Assembly (NCBI GenBank): GCA_947632625.1
Contig: CANRPZ010000019.1
Coordinates: 1 to 17,062 of the forward strand
Reading direction: 5' to 3'
From: an uncultured Bacilli bacterium
Lineage (GTDB): Bacteria > Bacillota_I > Bacilli_A > RF39 > UBA660
DNA length: 17,062 nucleotides
This document shows positions 1 to 7,479 of the stretch, in pieces. The position numbers were made by a program, and so were the translations under genes. The notes under the pieces are model-generated. The model was not told where the DNA came from. It searched no databases and saw only the letters and a list, made by a program, of their open reading frames with translations. How positions within the stretch are numbered: position 1 is the stretch's first letter; each line of letters starts with the position of its first letter.

Positions 1-45
1 TATCTTTATATGATGATTATAATTATAATATTTGATTTTAAAAAC

Positions 46-51
46 TATAAT
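46..51 (+). promoter_or_regulatory. candidate -10 box for the ORF-recombinase pair
   Basis: TATAAT lies about 65 bases before the 57-codon ORF. The best -35 at normal spacing is a poor TTATAA at 23-28. The whole stretch 1-117 is over 80% A/T, so such boxes can occur by chance. No other gene is visible in 1-117. A strong ribosome binding site, AAGGGGG, sits at 106-112 before the ATG at 118. Confidence 0.3.
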
Positions 52-117
52 AGTATCACTTCTTATATTTATGAATAAAATTAATTAAGAATTATTTTAA
101 TTTATAAGGGGGCTATA

Positions 118-291
118 ATGAAGGATAAAAAAGGAAGAAAATATATAAAAACAAATTTTAATTGCATAGAAGAATTTAAGACTAATAAAGAAAATCCCAC
201 CAAAGATGAATTAAAAATTATTTTCAATAAAAAATATTTTAGATACATAAAAAGAATTGAAAATAGAGAGAAGACTTATCTTTATGAATAA
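118..291 (+). CDS. 57-aa basic protein, translationally coupled to the recombinase
   Basis: This small ORF is too short for most gene finders but well supported. An AAGGGGG ribosome binding site lies 5 bases before the ATG, and the TAA stop overlaps the start of the recombinase gene in the string ATGAATAA (284-291). The product is rich in Lys, Arg and Asn, begins MKDKKGRKYIKTNF, and has no membrane segment or recognisable domain. Its basic character and coupling to a large serine recombinase suggest a DNA-binding accessory protein, perhaps a recombination directionality factor or regulator. That is inference from position only, because I do not recognise the family. It could also be a leader ORF whose translation delivers ribosomes to the weakly primed recombinase start. 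Confidence 0.6.
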   Translation: MKDKKGRKYIKTNFNCIEEFKTNKENPTKDELKIIFNKKYFRYIKRIENREKTYLYE

Positions 292-2326
292 AGAAAAAGA
301 GCCTAAAGTGGCTCTATATTTAAGATTATCAGATGAAGATCGTAATAAACTTACAAAAGATGAATTATCTGAAAGTATTAAGAATCAAGAATTAATGTTA
401 AGGGAATATGCTCTTAATGAAGGCTTTAAGATAGTTGGTGTTTATAGTGATGAAGATTGGTCTGGTGGCGACAGTACCCGTCCAGAATTTAATAAAATGA
501 TTAAAGAGTGTGAAGCTGGTAATGTTGATATTGTCTTATGTAAAACACAAGCTAGATTCGCAAGAGATTCTGAACTTATAGAAAAATACATACATAATAA
601 ATTTCACGAGTGGGGCGTTAGATTTAAAACAGTTGTTGATAGAATTGATAATGCTAAAAGAGAAACTAAAAAAACAAGTCAAATTTTAGGTTTAACTGAT
701 GAATGGACGCTTGAAGATACTTCTTTAAATATTCGTGAAACATTTAGATCAAAAAGAAAAGCCGGAGAGTGTACTGCAAGCTTTGTTGTATATGGATACT
801 TGAAAGATCCAGAAAATAAAAATCATTTAATACCTGATCCCGTTGCTTCAATTACAGTAAAAAGAATATTCGATGAATATATGAAAGGATATGGTTTAGA
901 TAAAATTTCAAATGGTCTTAATGAAGATCAAATATTAAGTCCACTTGAATATAAAATGTCAAATGGCTCTAAACTTAAAATACCTTTACTAAAAAAATAT
1001 TTTGATTATGATTTTATTGATAAAGCTGGTACTTATGTTGTTAGTGTTAGTTTTACAAATAAAGAAGATCAAATATTAAATAATTTAATTAGTTTTAATT
1101 ATATTACAACTGATATGAAAACATTTAACAATAAATGTGATATTACTTTAAAAAGATACTCTTTTGATAGAACAAAAATATATTATTCAGAAAAAGAAGA
1201 TTTAGATATTAGTAAATTTAACGAAAAAGATTTTATTCTTATGAAAGAAAATGATACTATACCTAAAACTGCTACTTGTATTGCAACAATAACAAAAGAA
1301 TTAGATTGTACCCATATTACCCACTATCAATTTGAGATAAATTTAAAAGAAAATCTAAAACATGAAAAATATTATTTTGATATAAAAGGGTATGCAGATA
1401 ATAAAAATACAAATTTAGTATTTGAAAAAAATATAAGAAGAAAAATGAAATGGTCCGAACAATCAATAAAAAAAATTCTTAAGGATGAAGTATATATTGG
1501 TAATATGGTACAATTTAAAACAACTACTGTAAGCTACAAAAATCATACAATTATTAAAAATGATGATGAAGACAGAATTAGAAAAAACAATACTCATAAA
1601 GCTATTATTGATTCTAGTATTTGGTATAGTGTACAGGAAAGATTAGAAGAAAAAACTAGAAGTTGTAAAAATGGAACAGTACACGTATTTTCTAATAAAG
1701 TTTATTGTATGAATTGTAATAGTATTTTTTGTAAATGTGGAAAACATAATGAAAACGGATTTGGATATTTATGTTGTAAGGATAAAAAAGAGGGCTGGGC
1801 TAACTGTAATAATAAAAAATATCTTCGCGAAGATGACTTATATAATTTAGTTTTAGAAAAAATAAATAATATGTTAGATATGTTTTACGATAATGATACT
1901 CTTAATAAATTGAACGATGAAGAAATAGAACAAGATTTATTTAAAGACAAATTAAAAGCACTTGAAAAAGAAGAAATTAAAATTAATAAAGATTTACAAA
2001 GTAAAAGTACATATTTTCAAAAACTATATGAAGATCGAGCTTCTGGATTACTTCTAGAAAAAGAATTTTTAATTTTAATGAATAAATATAAAGATGATAA
2101 TGCTATGTTAGAAGATAGATTAAAAATAGTTAAAAAAGATATAGCTACAACTATTGCTAAAAAAGAAACATTAAAATCTAAAAAGAATATATTTAATAAA
2201 TATCGTCATATTGATAAATTAAATGTTGAAATAATTAACGACTTCATAGATAAAGTTATTATAGGTCCCTATGATGAAGAAAAAAATGATAGAGATTTAA
2301 AGATAATATGGAATTTTACTATTTAA
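284..2326 (+). CDS. large serine recombinase (site-specific integrase/excisionase)
   Basis: A 680-aa member of the large serine recombinase family, which cuts and exchanges DNA at short att sites through a covalent 5'-phosphoserine. The resolvase-type catalytic domain covers about residues 5-150, with the nucleophile Ser16 in LYLRLS and later motifs KNQELMLREYA and ARFARDSELIE. The recombinase domain follows from about 157 (SKRKAGE, VVYGYLKDPE) and resumes at 388 with KWSEQSIKKILKDEVYIGN. Between them is an insert of roughly 160 residues that family members normally lack. A zinc ribbon follows (Cys475, Cys478, Cys497/498, Cys508), then a coiled coil at about 540-640. The ATG at 284 is chosen over a TTG at 257 because it overlaps the upstream ORF's stop and begins just before the catalytic fold. 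No terminator separates it from the collagen-like remnant, which starts about 30 bases later. Codons are strongly A/T-ending, by eye more so than downstream genes, as expected of a mobile element. Confidence 0.95.
   Translation: MNKEKEPKVALYLRLSDEDRNKLTKDELSESIKNQELMLREYALNEGFKIVGVYSDEDWSGGDSTRPEFNKMIKECEAGNVDIVLCKTQARFARDSELIEKYIHNKFHEWGVRFKTVVDRIDNAKRETKKTSQILGLTDEWTLEDTSLNIRETFRSKRKAGECTASFVVYGYLKDPENKNHLIPDPVASITVKRIFDEYMKGYGLDKISNGLNEDQILSPLEYKMSNGSKLKIPLLKKYFDYDFIDKAGTYVVSVSFTNKEDQILNNLISFNYITTDMKTFNNKCDITLKRYSFDRTKIYYSEKEDLDISKFNEKDFILMKENDTIPKTATCIATITKELDCTHITHYQFEINLKENLKHEKYYFDIKGYADNKNTNLVFEKNIRRKMKWSEQSIKKILKDEVYIGNMVQFKTTTVSYKNHTIIKNDDEDRIRKNNTHKAIIDSSIWYSVQERLEEKTRSCKNGTVHVFSNKVYCMNCNSIFCKCGKHNENGFGYLCCKDKKEGWANCNNKKYLREDDLYNLVLEKINNMLDMFYDNDTLNKLNDEEIEQDLFKDKLKALEKEEIKINKDLQSKSTYFQKLYEDRASGLLLEKEFLILMNKYKDDNAMLEDRLKIVKKDIATTIAKKETLKSKKNIFNKYRHIDKLNVEIINDFIDKVIIGPYDEEKNDRDLKIIWNFTI
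965..1444 (+). other. insert domain within the serine recombinase
   Basis: Residues about 228-387 of the recombinase interrupt the recombinase domain between the LSPLEYK motif, where relatives carry a short loop, and the KWSEQSIKKILK helix. The inserted part is rich in alternating hydrophobic and polar residues (GTYVVSVSFTN, TATCIATITKEL, THYQFEINLKE, KYYFDIKGYAD), which suggests beta strands of an Ig-like or similar sandwich. Codon use matches the rest of the gene, so it looks like an established part of it. Domain boundaries are estimates from remembered family motifs. Confidence 0.6.
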
Positions 2327-2360
2327 AATAAATAAAGAAGAATTAAACAATCGAGCAACA
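2327..2360 (+). other. probable element/gene junction (att-type site)
   Basis: Between the recombinase stop and the first Gly-Pro-Thr repeat, the sequence changes from A/T-rich element-like DNA (AATAAATAAAGAAG) to G/C-richer collagen repeat DNA (GCAACAGGGCCAACTGG) at about 2350-2355. Serine integrase genes usually lie next to one att site, so an attL or attR core is expected here. The partner site is not visible, so the exact crossover bases cannot be given. Confidence 0.5.
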
Positions 2361-3062
2361 GGGCCAACTGGACCTACTGGACCTCAAGGTATACCTGGAT
2401 TTATAGGTCCAATCGGTGAGACTGGACCAACTGGACCTATTGGATTAACCGGACCTATTGGGCCAACAGGACCAACGGGACCAACAGGGCCAACTGGTGA
2501 AACAGGACCTGCTCCAACTTTAGAAATTGGTGATGTTGAAACTGGAGCCCCAGATACTCCTGCTAATGTTACAATCGAAGGAAGCGAAGGAAATTATACT
2601 CTTAATTTTACCCTTCCTCAAGGACCTACAGGACCAGAAGCTGTTGGATTAGCTGCATTTGGAGGTTTAGAAAACACAACCCAATCACTTAACTTAACTC
2701 AAAACGTACCAACCGTCCTTACTTTTGATACGGAATTACCGAACGAAGGTCTTACTCCAAGTACAGCAGACAATAACATTACCATTACCGAAGCTGGAAT
2801 CTACGAAATCACTTATACAACAACTATAAATAATTTAACAACAGGAGGTAATGTAACCATCGAGGTCACACAAAATGGTTCTCCTTTAGAAAACAGTTCT
2901 ACAGAACAAAACGTTGGAACTGGAACGGCTGTTACTTTTACCAAGACTATACTAGCTAACCTAAATGAAAGTGATGCCCTTCAACTTACTGTTGAAACAG
3001 CTGCGGCAAGCGATACTGGGGACGCTAACAACACATCTTTGATTGTTAAAAAATTAAATTAA
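2355..3062 (+). pseudogene. 5'-truncated collagen-like surface protein gene (silent cassette)
   Basis: The frame encodes Gly-X-Y collagen repeats (mostly GPT, also GPI, GPQ, GET) from about 2361 to 2507. A short beta module follows (TLEIGDVETG to NFTLPQGPTGP), then a C-terminal globular domain to 3062 with the spaced hydrophobic pattern of BclA-type C-termini (NNITITEAGIYEITYTTT, LQLTVETAAA, SLIVKKLN). The frame is open upstream only to a TAA at 2304-2306. It contains no ATG or GTG anywhere, and its only TTG is near the 3' end at 3039, so it cannot be translated as it stands unless from ATT or ATA. There is no ribosome binding site before the repeats and no internal stop, and a terminator follows. 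The break coincides with the end of the recombinase gene. Relatives are collagen-like surface or exosporium proteins. It may be a disrupted gene or a reserve cassette restored by recombination. Confidence 0.85.
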
Positions 3063-3069
3063 TGAAAAT

Positions 3070-3098
3070 AGACGTTAGAAAAAACTAATGTCTTTTTT
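3070..3098 (+). terminator. rho-independent terminator of the collagen-like remnant
   Basis: A 9-bp stem (AGACGTTAG / CTAATGTCT, one G-U pair) closes an AAAAAA loop and runs into a T-tract, 8 bases after the stop codon. The intact terminator shows that the remnant is the true 3' end of a gene. Confidence 0.85.
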
Positions 3099-3141
3099 CA
3101 TAAAAAAATATCTTTTGCTCATACTAATAATGGTGAAAAAT

Positions 3142-4428
3142 ATGACAATGAAACAATACAATAAAGAACTATTTGCTTTTATTGAAAAATCAACATGTGC
3201 TTTTACCGGAATAAAAGAAATAAAAGAAATGTTACTAAAAAATAATTTTATTGAATTAGAAGAAAATCAGGATTGGAATTTAAAAGTCAACCACAAATAT
3301 TTTATTACAAGAAACGATTCTTCCCTAATTGCTTTTACAACCGGTACAAAAGAATCTTTTAACATCACTTGTACCCATATTGATACACCGGCTCTACTAA
3401 TTAAACCAAAAAATGTTATCTATGAAAAAAATTATTTAAAAGTAAATGTAATGCCTTATGGTGGCTTATTAAATTATGGATGGCTTGATGAGCCTTTATC
3501 TATAGCAGGTCGAATTATTTACAAAAAAAACAATACTTTTTACAAAGAAATAATCGATTATCAAAAACCACTCCTTTGCATACCTAGTGTAGCCATTCAT
3601 CAAAATGAAAATGCCAATACCGATTTAAATTTAAATAATCAAATCGATATGATTCCCATACTTTCTTTACAAGAACAAAAAGATCCCATCAAAAATTTAA
3701 TAAAAAAAGAATTAAATCTTAAAAATGAAGAAATCTGCGATTATGATTTGTTTCTTTATGCCTGTAACAAACCAACTTTTTTTGGTTTAAATGAAGAAAT
3801 GATTTTGTCTCCTCGAATCGATGATTTAACCTGTACTTTTAGCGCTATTAAAAGTTTTATTAACGCTAAAGCAAAGAACAATATTAATATTTTTTGTACT
3901 TTTAATAGTGAAGAAATAGGATCCCTTACCAAAGAAGGCGCCGATTCATCCTTTCTTATGGATACCTTAAAAAGAATATGCGCTGATTTAGAACTAAACA
4001 TTTCCAAAATAGTTAGTAATTCTATCATTTTAAGTGCTGATAATACCCATGCTACTCATCCCAATCATCCCAACAATAGTGATATAAACAATGAAGCATT
4101 TTTAAATGAAGGAATTGTTATTTCAAGAGATGATACCTCAACTACAGATAGTATTACCTCTTCTCTATTTAAAGAAATTTGTAAAAAAGCCAAAGTTCCA
4201 TATCAAGAATATGTTACCAAAAATGATTTATCAAGTGGTAGCACTTTATCCGGAATTAACTTAAGACATGTTAGCATCGACTCTATCGATTTAGGCCTAG
4301 GGCAACTTGCCATGCATGGTGCCCGAGAAATCATTGGAGCAAAAGATTCCTATTATTTATATTTAGCTTTTAAAAAATTTTATGAAATCCAAATTCACAA
4401 AGAAAAAGATAGAATACAACTCTATTAA
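3142..4428 (+). CDS. M18 family (aspartyl-type) zinc aminopeptidase
   Basis: A 428-aa cytosolic metallopeptidase of family M18, which removes N-terminal, often acidic, residues from peptides. The usual di-zinc signatures are present: THIDTP with His79, RIDDLT with Asp228, NSEEIGS with Glu257/Glu258, SADNTHATHPN with Asp300, and MHGARE with His392. The length is typical of bacterial members. The frame extends upstream to an ATG at 3088, but that codon lies inside the preceding terminator hairpin and would add a hydrophobic leader foreign to this cytosolic family. The ATG at 3142, behind GGTGA at 3132-3136, is preferred, and 3148 is also possible. No strong promoter is evident between the terminator and the start. 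The gene converges on the 113-aa gene, with only 4 bases between the two stop codons. Confidence 0.93.
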   Translation: MTMKQYNKELFAFIEKSTCAFTGIKEIKEMLLKNNFIELEENQDWNLKVNHKYFITRNDSSLIAFTTGTKESFNITCTHIDTPALLIKPKNVIYEKNYLKVNVMPYGGLLNYGWLDEPLSIAGRIIYKKNNTFYKEIIDYQKPLLCIPSVAIHQNENANTDLNLNNQIDMIPILSLQEQKDPIKNLIKKELNLKNEEICDYDLFLYACNKPTFFGLNEEMILSPRIDDLTCTFSAIKSFINAKAKNNINIFCTFNSEEIGSLTKEGADSSFLMDTLKRICADLELNISKIVSNSIILSADNTHATHPNHPNNSDINNEAFLNEGIVISRDDTSTTDSITSSLFKEICKKAKVPYQEYVTKNDLSSGSTLSGINLRHVSIDSIDLGLGQLAMHGAREIIGAKDSYYLYLAFKKFYEIQIHKEKDRIQLY

Positions 4429-4440
4429 ATTTCTATCTTT
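4405..4440. terminator. bidirectional terminator between convergent genes
   Basis: A perfect 10-bp inverted repeat, AAAGATAGAA / TTCTATCTTT, is flanked by A-runs on the left and T-runs on the right, so it can work on both strands. The loop holds the end and stop codon of the aminopeptidase gene, and the right arm overlaps the end of the convergent 113-aa gene. Confidence 0.75.
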
Positions 4441-4774
4441 TTTTGTTTTCGTTATAATCATATTGAATAGATTGTAAGAAAGAAGAATAGTTAATTAAAA
4501 CATTTTTGCATTGCTTTAAAAAAAGAAGCATACGTAAAGGACTAACATATTCATCTAGGTTATAAGGAGTTTGATATACAAAATCACTTATAGAATGCAT
4601 CCAATAAATATTTTGTTTTTGTATCGCTCTAAATGGATTTAATAAATCAATATAAGTACCATCTTTATCTAGTAAGATCGTTTGATAACGCTTTACTTTT
4701 CCATTTTTATTATATTCATCAATTTTAGCAAAATAATAATTACTAATTGTATATTTTTTCAAATAAAAGTCCAT
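4433..4774 (-). CDS. uncharacterised 113-aa protein
   Basis: I do not recognise a family. The product is a compact soluble-looking protein, rich in Tyr, Asn and Lys, with no signal peptide, no membrane helix and no cysteine motif (a single Cys). The first third (MDFYLKKYTISNYYFAKIDE, then KVKRYQTILLDKDGTYIDLL) reads like beta strands, followed by helices (LRMLLFLKQCKNVLINYSSF). The gene is well supported: AAAGGA lies 9 bases before the ATG, TTGCAT-16 bp-TATAAT lies upstream, and a terminator follows. It lies on the same strand as, and 58 bases downstream of, the Mbeg1-like hydrolase gene. The absence of a clear terminator between them means the two may also be co-transcribed. Confidence 0.7.
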   Translation of the reverse strand: MDFYLKKYTISNYYFAKIDEYNKNGKVKRYQTILLDKDGTYIDLLNPFRAIQKQNIYWMHSISDFVYQTPYNLDEYVSPLRMLLFLKQCKNVLINYSSFLQSIQYDYNENKKR

Positions 4775-4799
4775 TTTTCTTTTTCCTTTCGAGAATTCT

Positions 4800-4827
4800 A
4801 TTATAAATCGAAAAATAAAAAATGCAA
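4800..4827 (-). promoter_or_regulatory. sigma-A type promoter of the 113-aa gene
   Basis: On the minus strand, TTGCAT (4827-4822), a 16-bp spacer and TATAAT (4805-4800) lie about 26 bases before the start codon. A TTGACA further upstream (4840-4835), overlapping the end of the hydrolase gene, has no -10 at proper spacing. Confidence 0.7.
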
Positions 4828-4832
4828 TACCT

Positions 4833-5858
4833 TTATGTCAAATTTTTGAATAAAGACAAGATTATCGGCCAAATATTTTTTATAATTTTTAAATCATTCG
4901 GATCAAATTGATATTTTTTTAAAAGAGTCAAAAGATTTTTATGCATATCCTTTAAATCTATAGAATTTAATATTTCATAAAGAAAAGTAATTATTTTTTC
5001 CTTTTGACTATTAGAAAGTTTTTTTAAAATTGTATCCAAAGCTTGGTTTACCTTTACAGCTTCTTCATTTAAAGCAGGATCATATAAAAAATGATTTTGT
5101 TCTACACACCATGAAAAAGGATCATGTTCTAATAAACCAAATTGTTTACTTTTAACAATAATCGTTTTCATATCCTTATTTAAAAGATTGCCAATAATTC
5201 CGGTTTTAGGCAAATAAGTTATCATTTTTTCTTTTCGCATTTGATAAAGAGCACTTTTAACAATTTCGTCTAATAAACCTGGGCCATCAAAATTATAAAT
5301 TTGTTTTATCTTATCAAAATTTTTACAATAAAGACTAGAATAAACGGCCATATTCCCTCCTTTAGAATGACCCCCAACATAAACATCTTTTAAAGTATTA
5401 GAAAGGATAAAATCTAAATATTTTTGTGCTTTTAATTGACTAGGAATTATTTTTTTATAACTTAAATTAAAATCTTCCTTCCAGCCTACTAAAGTATCAT
5501 CGGTTCCCTTAAAGCCTACAAAAATTGTATTATTAGGCAACAAAAAAGTCATTCCAGCTATTTGCATTTCTTTTAATTCATCAATTTCATTAAAATATAA
5601 AGTAACGATTACATCTTTAAAACGTTTACTCTCACTAAGTTGGGCAAAAAACGCTTGCTTTTTAGAAGAAATAGTGCGATTTGCTTTTGAAAAACGTAAA
5701 AAAAGTTCATGAATGGTTACCTGTTCTTGATACGTTATTATATGATCCAAGTCTAAATACGTAAAAATACAAAAAATTAAACAATCAACCTCATTTAGCT
5801 TTTCTTGAAAAAAAGTAATATCGCCACGCCATTTTAAATAATCCATTATCGTATTCAT
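4833..5858 (-). CDS. Mbeg1-like (DUF2974) alpha/beta hydrolase
   Basis: A 341-aa protein whose start, MNTIMDYLKWRGDITF then NEVDCLIF and YLDLDHI, is the hallmark of the Mbeg1-like/DUF2974 family in Firmicutes. It has an alpha/beta hydrolase core: FVGFKGTDD at about 114-121 is an oxyanion-side strand, VGGHSKGGNMA has the nucleophile elbow GHSKG with Ser165, and YNFDGPGL follows. A His near 245-256 (LEHDPFSW or EQNHFLY) could complete the triad. Lipase or esterase activity is likely from the fold, but the natural substrate is unknown. No signal peptide is seen, so it is probably cytosolic. The start at 5858 is chosen over an upstream ATG at 5891 because it matches the family N-terminus and has AAAGGG 10 bases before it, whereas the upstream start would overlap the promoter. 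Confidence 0.88.
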   Translation of the reverse strand: MNTIMDYLKWRGDITFFQEKLNEVDCLIFCIFTYLDLDHIITYQEQVTIHELFLRFSKANRTISSKKQAFFAQLSESKRFKDVIVTLYFNEIDELKEMQIAGMTFLLPNNTIFVGFKGTDDTLVGWKEDFNLSYKKIIPSQLKAQKYLDFILSNTLKDVYVGGHSKGGNMAVYSSLYCKNFDKIKQIYNFDGPGLLDEIVKSALYQMRKEKMITYLPKTGIIGNLLNKDMKTIIVKSKQFGLLEHDPFSWCVEQNHFLYDPALNEEAVKVNQALDTILKKLSNSQKEKIITFLYEILNSIDLKDMHKNLLTLLKKYQFDPNDLKIIKNIWPIILSLFKNLT

Positions 5859-5874
5859 AAAAACACAACCCTTT

Positions 5875-5901
5875 ACTATAATAAATGCCAAAATTTGACA
5901 A
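5875..5901 (-). promoter_or_regulatory. promoter of the Mbeg1-like gene
   Basis: On the minus strand, TTGTCA (5901-5896), a 15-bp spacer and TATAGT (5880-5875). The spacer is short. Its -35 occupies the same bases as the -35 of the divergent promoter, so polymerase could not occupy both at once. Confidence 0.5.
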
Positions 5902-5923
5902 AAGAATAAAAAAAAGTTAGTAT
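5895..5923 (+). promoter_or_regulatory. sigma-A promoter of the DUF975-CmpB gene
   Basis: A consensus TTGACA (5895-5900), a 17-bp A-rich spacer and TAGTAT (5918-5923). The ribosome binding site AGAGGGA (5934-5940) and the ATG at 5945 follow, giving a very short leader. Confidence 0.85.
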
Positions 5924-5944
5924 TAATGCAAAAAGAGGGATTTT

Positions 5945-7471
5945 ATGTTACGAAAAGAAATAAAAAAAGAGGCAAGAAAATCATTAAAAAGCAATTATTA
6001 TCGAATAGTAGCGGTCTGCTTTTTTACAATGCTCATTTTAGGAACTATTTCTATTTTTAAATGTCGTATTGCCCTACCGCCCTTTACAATTCGTACACCT
6101 TTTCATTATTCTTATAATGCGGATATTTTAAAAGAAACCATATTGCGAATTTTCCATTTAAATTTTACATACTATAAGCCAACTAGAGGAATTCTTGCCA
6201 ATATATTTAATAATATTACAGCATCTGGTAGTTTTATTTTTGGAACTTTAAATTCGGTAAACCAACTTGTTTTTCATGACCATTTATGGCGTAGTCTTAT
6301 CATTTTACTTGGAGCACTTTTATCTTTTTTGTACTGGCTTTTAATTCGTAACGTTCTTATCGTTGGGGAAAAAAGATTTTTTTTAGAAAATAAAAAACAT
6401 ACCAAAACAAATTTTACGAGAATATTTTTTCCTTATCGAGTTCGAAAATTAAAAAATATTAGTTTAACGATGCTTTACAAAACAGTTTTAGAGTGGATTT
6501 CCTATTTAACGATTATTGGAGGATTTATCGTTCATTATTCTTATTATCTTGTTCCTTACCTTCTAGCTGAAAATCCTTATATAAAAGGAAAAGAAGCTTT
6601 AGAATTATCTAAAGAACTTATGAAAGGACATAAATGGGAACTTTTTAAGTTTGACCTTTCTTTTCTTGGATTTACATTATTAGATATTTGTACTTTACAT
6701 TTTTTAGGGGTTTTATATGTAAAGCCTTATAGAGAGTGTTGTCTTGCTAATTATTATTTTGCTATTCGTAGCGAAGGAATAAAGAAAAAAATTCCGAATT
6801 ATCAAATGCTTTGTGATCAAGAATTATTAAAAAGCGCCGAGCATTATCCAGATAATAAATACATTCACAAATTACCAAAACAAAAGAAATGGTTAAATAC
6901 GGATTATAATAAAAAATATAGTTTGAGTTCTTATATTCTTATGTTTTTTACTGCATCAATTATTGGATGGATTTGGGAGGTAAGTCTAAACTTATTCCAA
7001 TATGGTTTCTTCGCTAATCGTGGCACTCTTCATGGCCCATGGTTACATATTTATGGTTGGGGCTTGCTCCTTATCTTAATTTCCTTAAAAAAATTTCGAA
7101 AGCAACCCGTTTTAACCTTTGTCCTTGTTATGATTTTATGTGGAGCTCTTGAATATGGAACCGCTTGGTATTTAGAAACATTTAAACACGCTCGCTGGTG
7201 GGATTATGATGGATTCTTCTTAAACCTACATGGTCGAATTTGTTTAGAAGGGCTTCTTGCTTTTGGAATAGCTGGTATATTTTTTATTTATTATGGTGCA
7301 CCTTTTCTAGATAGTTTATTTTTAAAAATACCCCAAAAAATAAAAATTGGTCTATGCCTTTTCTTAACAATCCTTTATATCTTTGACCTATCCTATTCTT
7401 CTAAACATCCCAATATGGGAGATGGGGTTGCAACGGGATTGCAAACAAAAAGTGTTATTCAAATTGAGTAA
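5945..7471 (+). CDS. DUF975-CmpB-type polytopic membrane protein
   Basis: A 508-aa integral membrane protein made of two family regions. Residues about 1-275 match DUF975: a basic start (RKEIKKEARKSLKSNYYRI), several transmembrane helices (about 20-39, 113-135, 175-210, 235-265), and the motif YLVPYLLAENP with ELMKGHKWELF and VKPYRECCLANYYFA. Residues about 325-465 match the putative ABC-transporter type IV/CmpB family: IGWIWEVSLN, NRGTLHGPWLHIYGWG, GALEYGTAWYLE, ARWWDYDGFFLNLHGRICLEG, with four to five helices. Both families are of unknown function, and no ABC ATPase lies beside it on the same strand. The sequence shows only that it is a membrane protein with its own strong promoter. Fusion of the two domains in one chain is the notable point. 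The tail after about 470 is a short soluble stretch. Confidence 0.85.
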   Translation: MLRKEIKKEARKSLKSNYYRIVAVCFFTMLILGTISIFKCRIALPPFTIRTPFHYSYNADILKETILRIFHLNFTYYKPTRGILANIFNNITASGSFIFGTLNSVNQLVFHDHLWRSLIILLGALLSFLYWLLIRNVLIVGEKRFFLENKKHTKTNFTRIFFPYRVRKLKNISLTMLYKTVLEWISYLTIIGGFIVHYSYYLVPYLLAENPYIKGKEALELSKELMKGHKWELFKFDLSFLGFTLLDICTLHFLGVLYVKPYRECCLANYYFAIRSEGIKKKIPNYQMLCDQELLKSAEHYPDNKYIHKLPKQKKWLNTDYNKKYSLSSYILMFFTASIIGWIWEVSLNLFQYGFFANRGTLHGPWLHIYGWGLLLILISLKKFRKQPVLTFVLVMILCGALEYGTAWYLETFKHARWWDYDGFFLNLHGRICLEGLLAFGIAGIFFIYYGAPFLDSLFLKIPQKIKIGLCLFLTILYIFDLSYSSKHPNMGDGVATGLQTKSVIQIE

Positions 7472-7478
7472 CACTTTT
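7448..7478. terminator. bidirectional terminator between convergent genes
   Basis: A perfect 10-bp inverted repeat, AAAAGTGTTA / TAACACTTTT, with an 11-base loop. The right arm begins with the stop codon of the DUF975-CmpB gene, and the ABC transporter gene ends 2 bases beyond it on the other strand. Confidence 0.8.
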
Positions 7479-7479
7479 A

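Noticed and set aside
257..286. Recombinase start at the TTG at 257
   Set aside because: The ATG at 284 overlaps the upstream ORF's stop and begins immediately before the catalytic domain. The extension adds nothing conserved.
2307..2360. Translation of the collagen-like remnant from an ATT (2313) or ATA (2328) codon
   Set aside because: Both are very rare initiators, no ribosome binding site is positioned for them, and they lie at the end of the recombinase gene or in element-like DNA. A truncated gene explains the layout better.
2361..2510. Regular short repeats that could suggest a CRISPR array or tandem DNA repeat locus
   Set aside because: The period is 9 bases with codon-level variation and translates as Gly-X-Y collagen repeats. 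No spacers are present.
3088..3141. N-terminal hydrophobic leader on the M18 aminopeptidase
   Set aside because: The ATG at 3088 lies within the terminator hairpin of the preceding gene, and the family is cytosolic. The hydrophobic run is a chance product of T-rich DNA.
3756..4028. 90-codon minus-strand open frame
   Set aside because: Antisense to the catalytic motifs of the M18 aminopeptidase.
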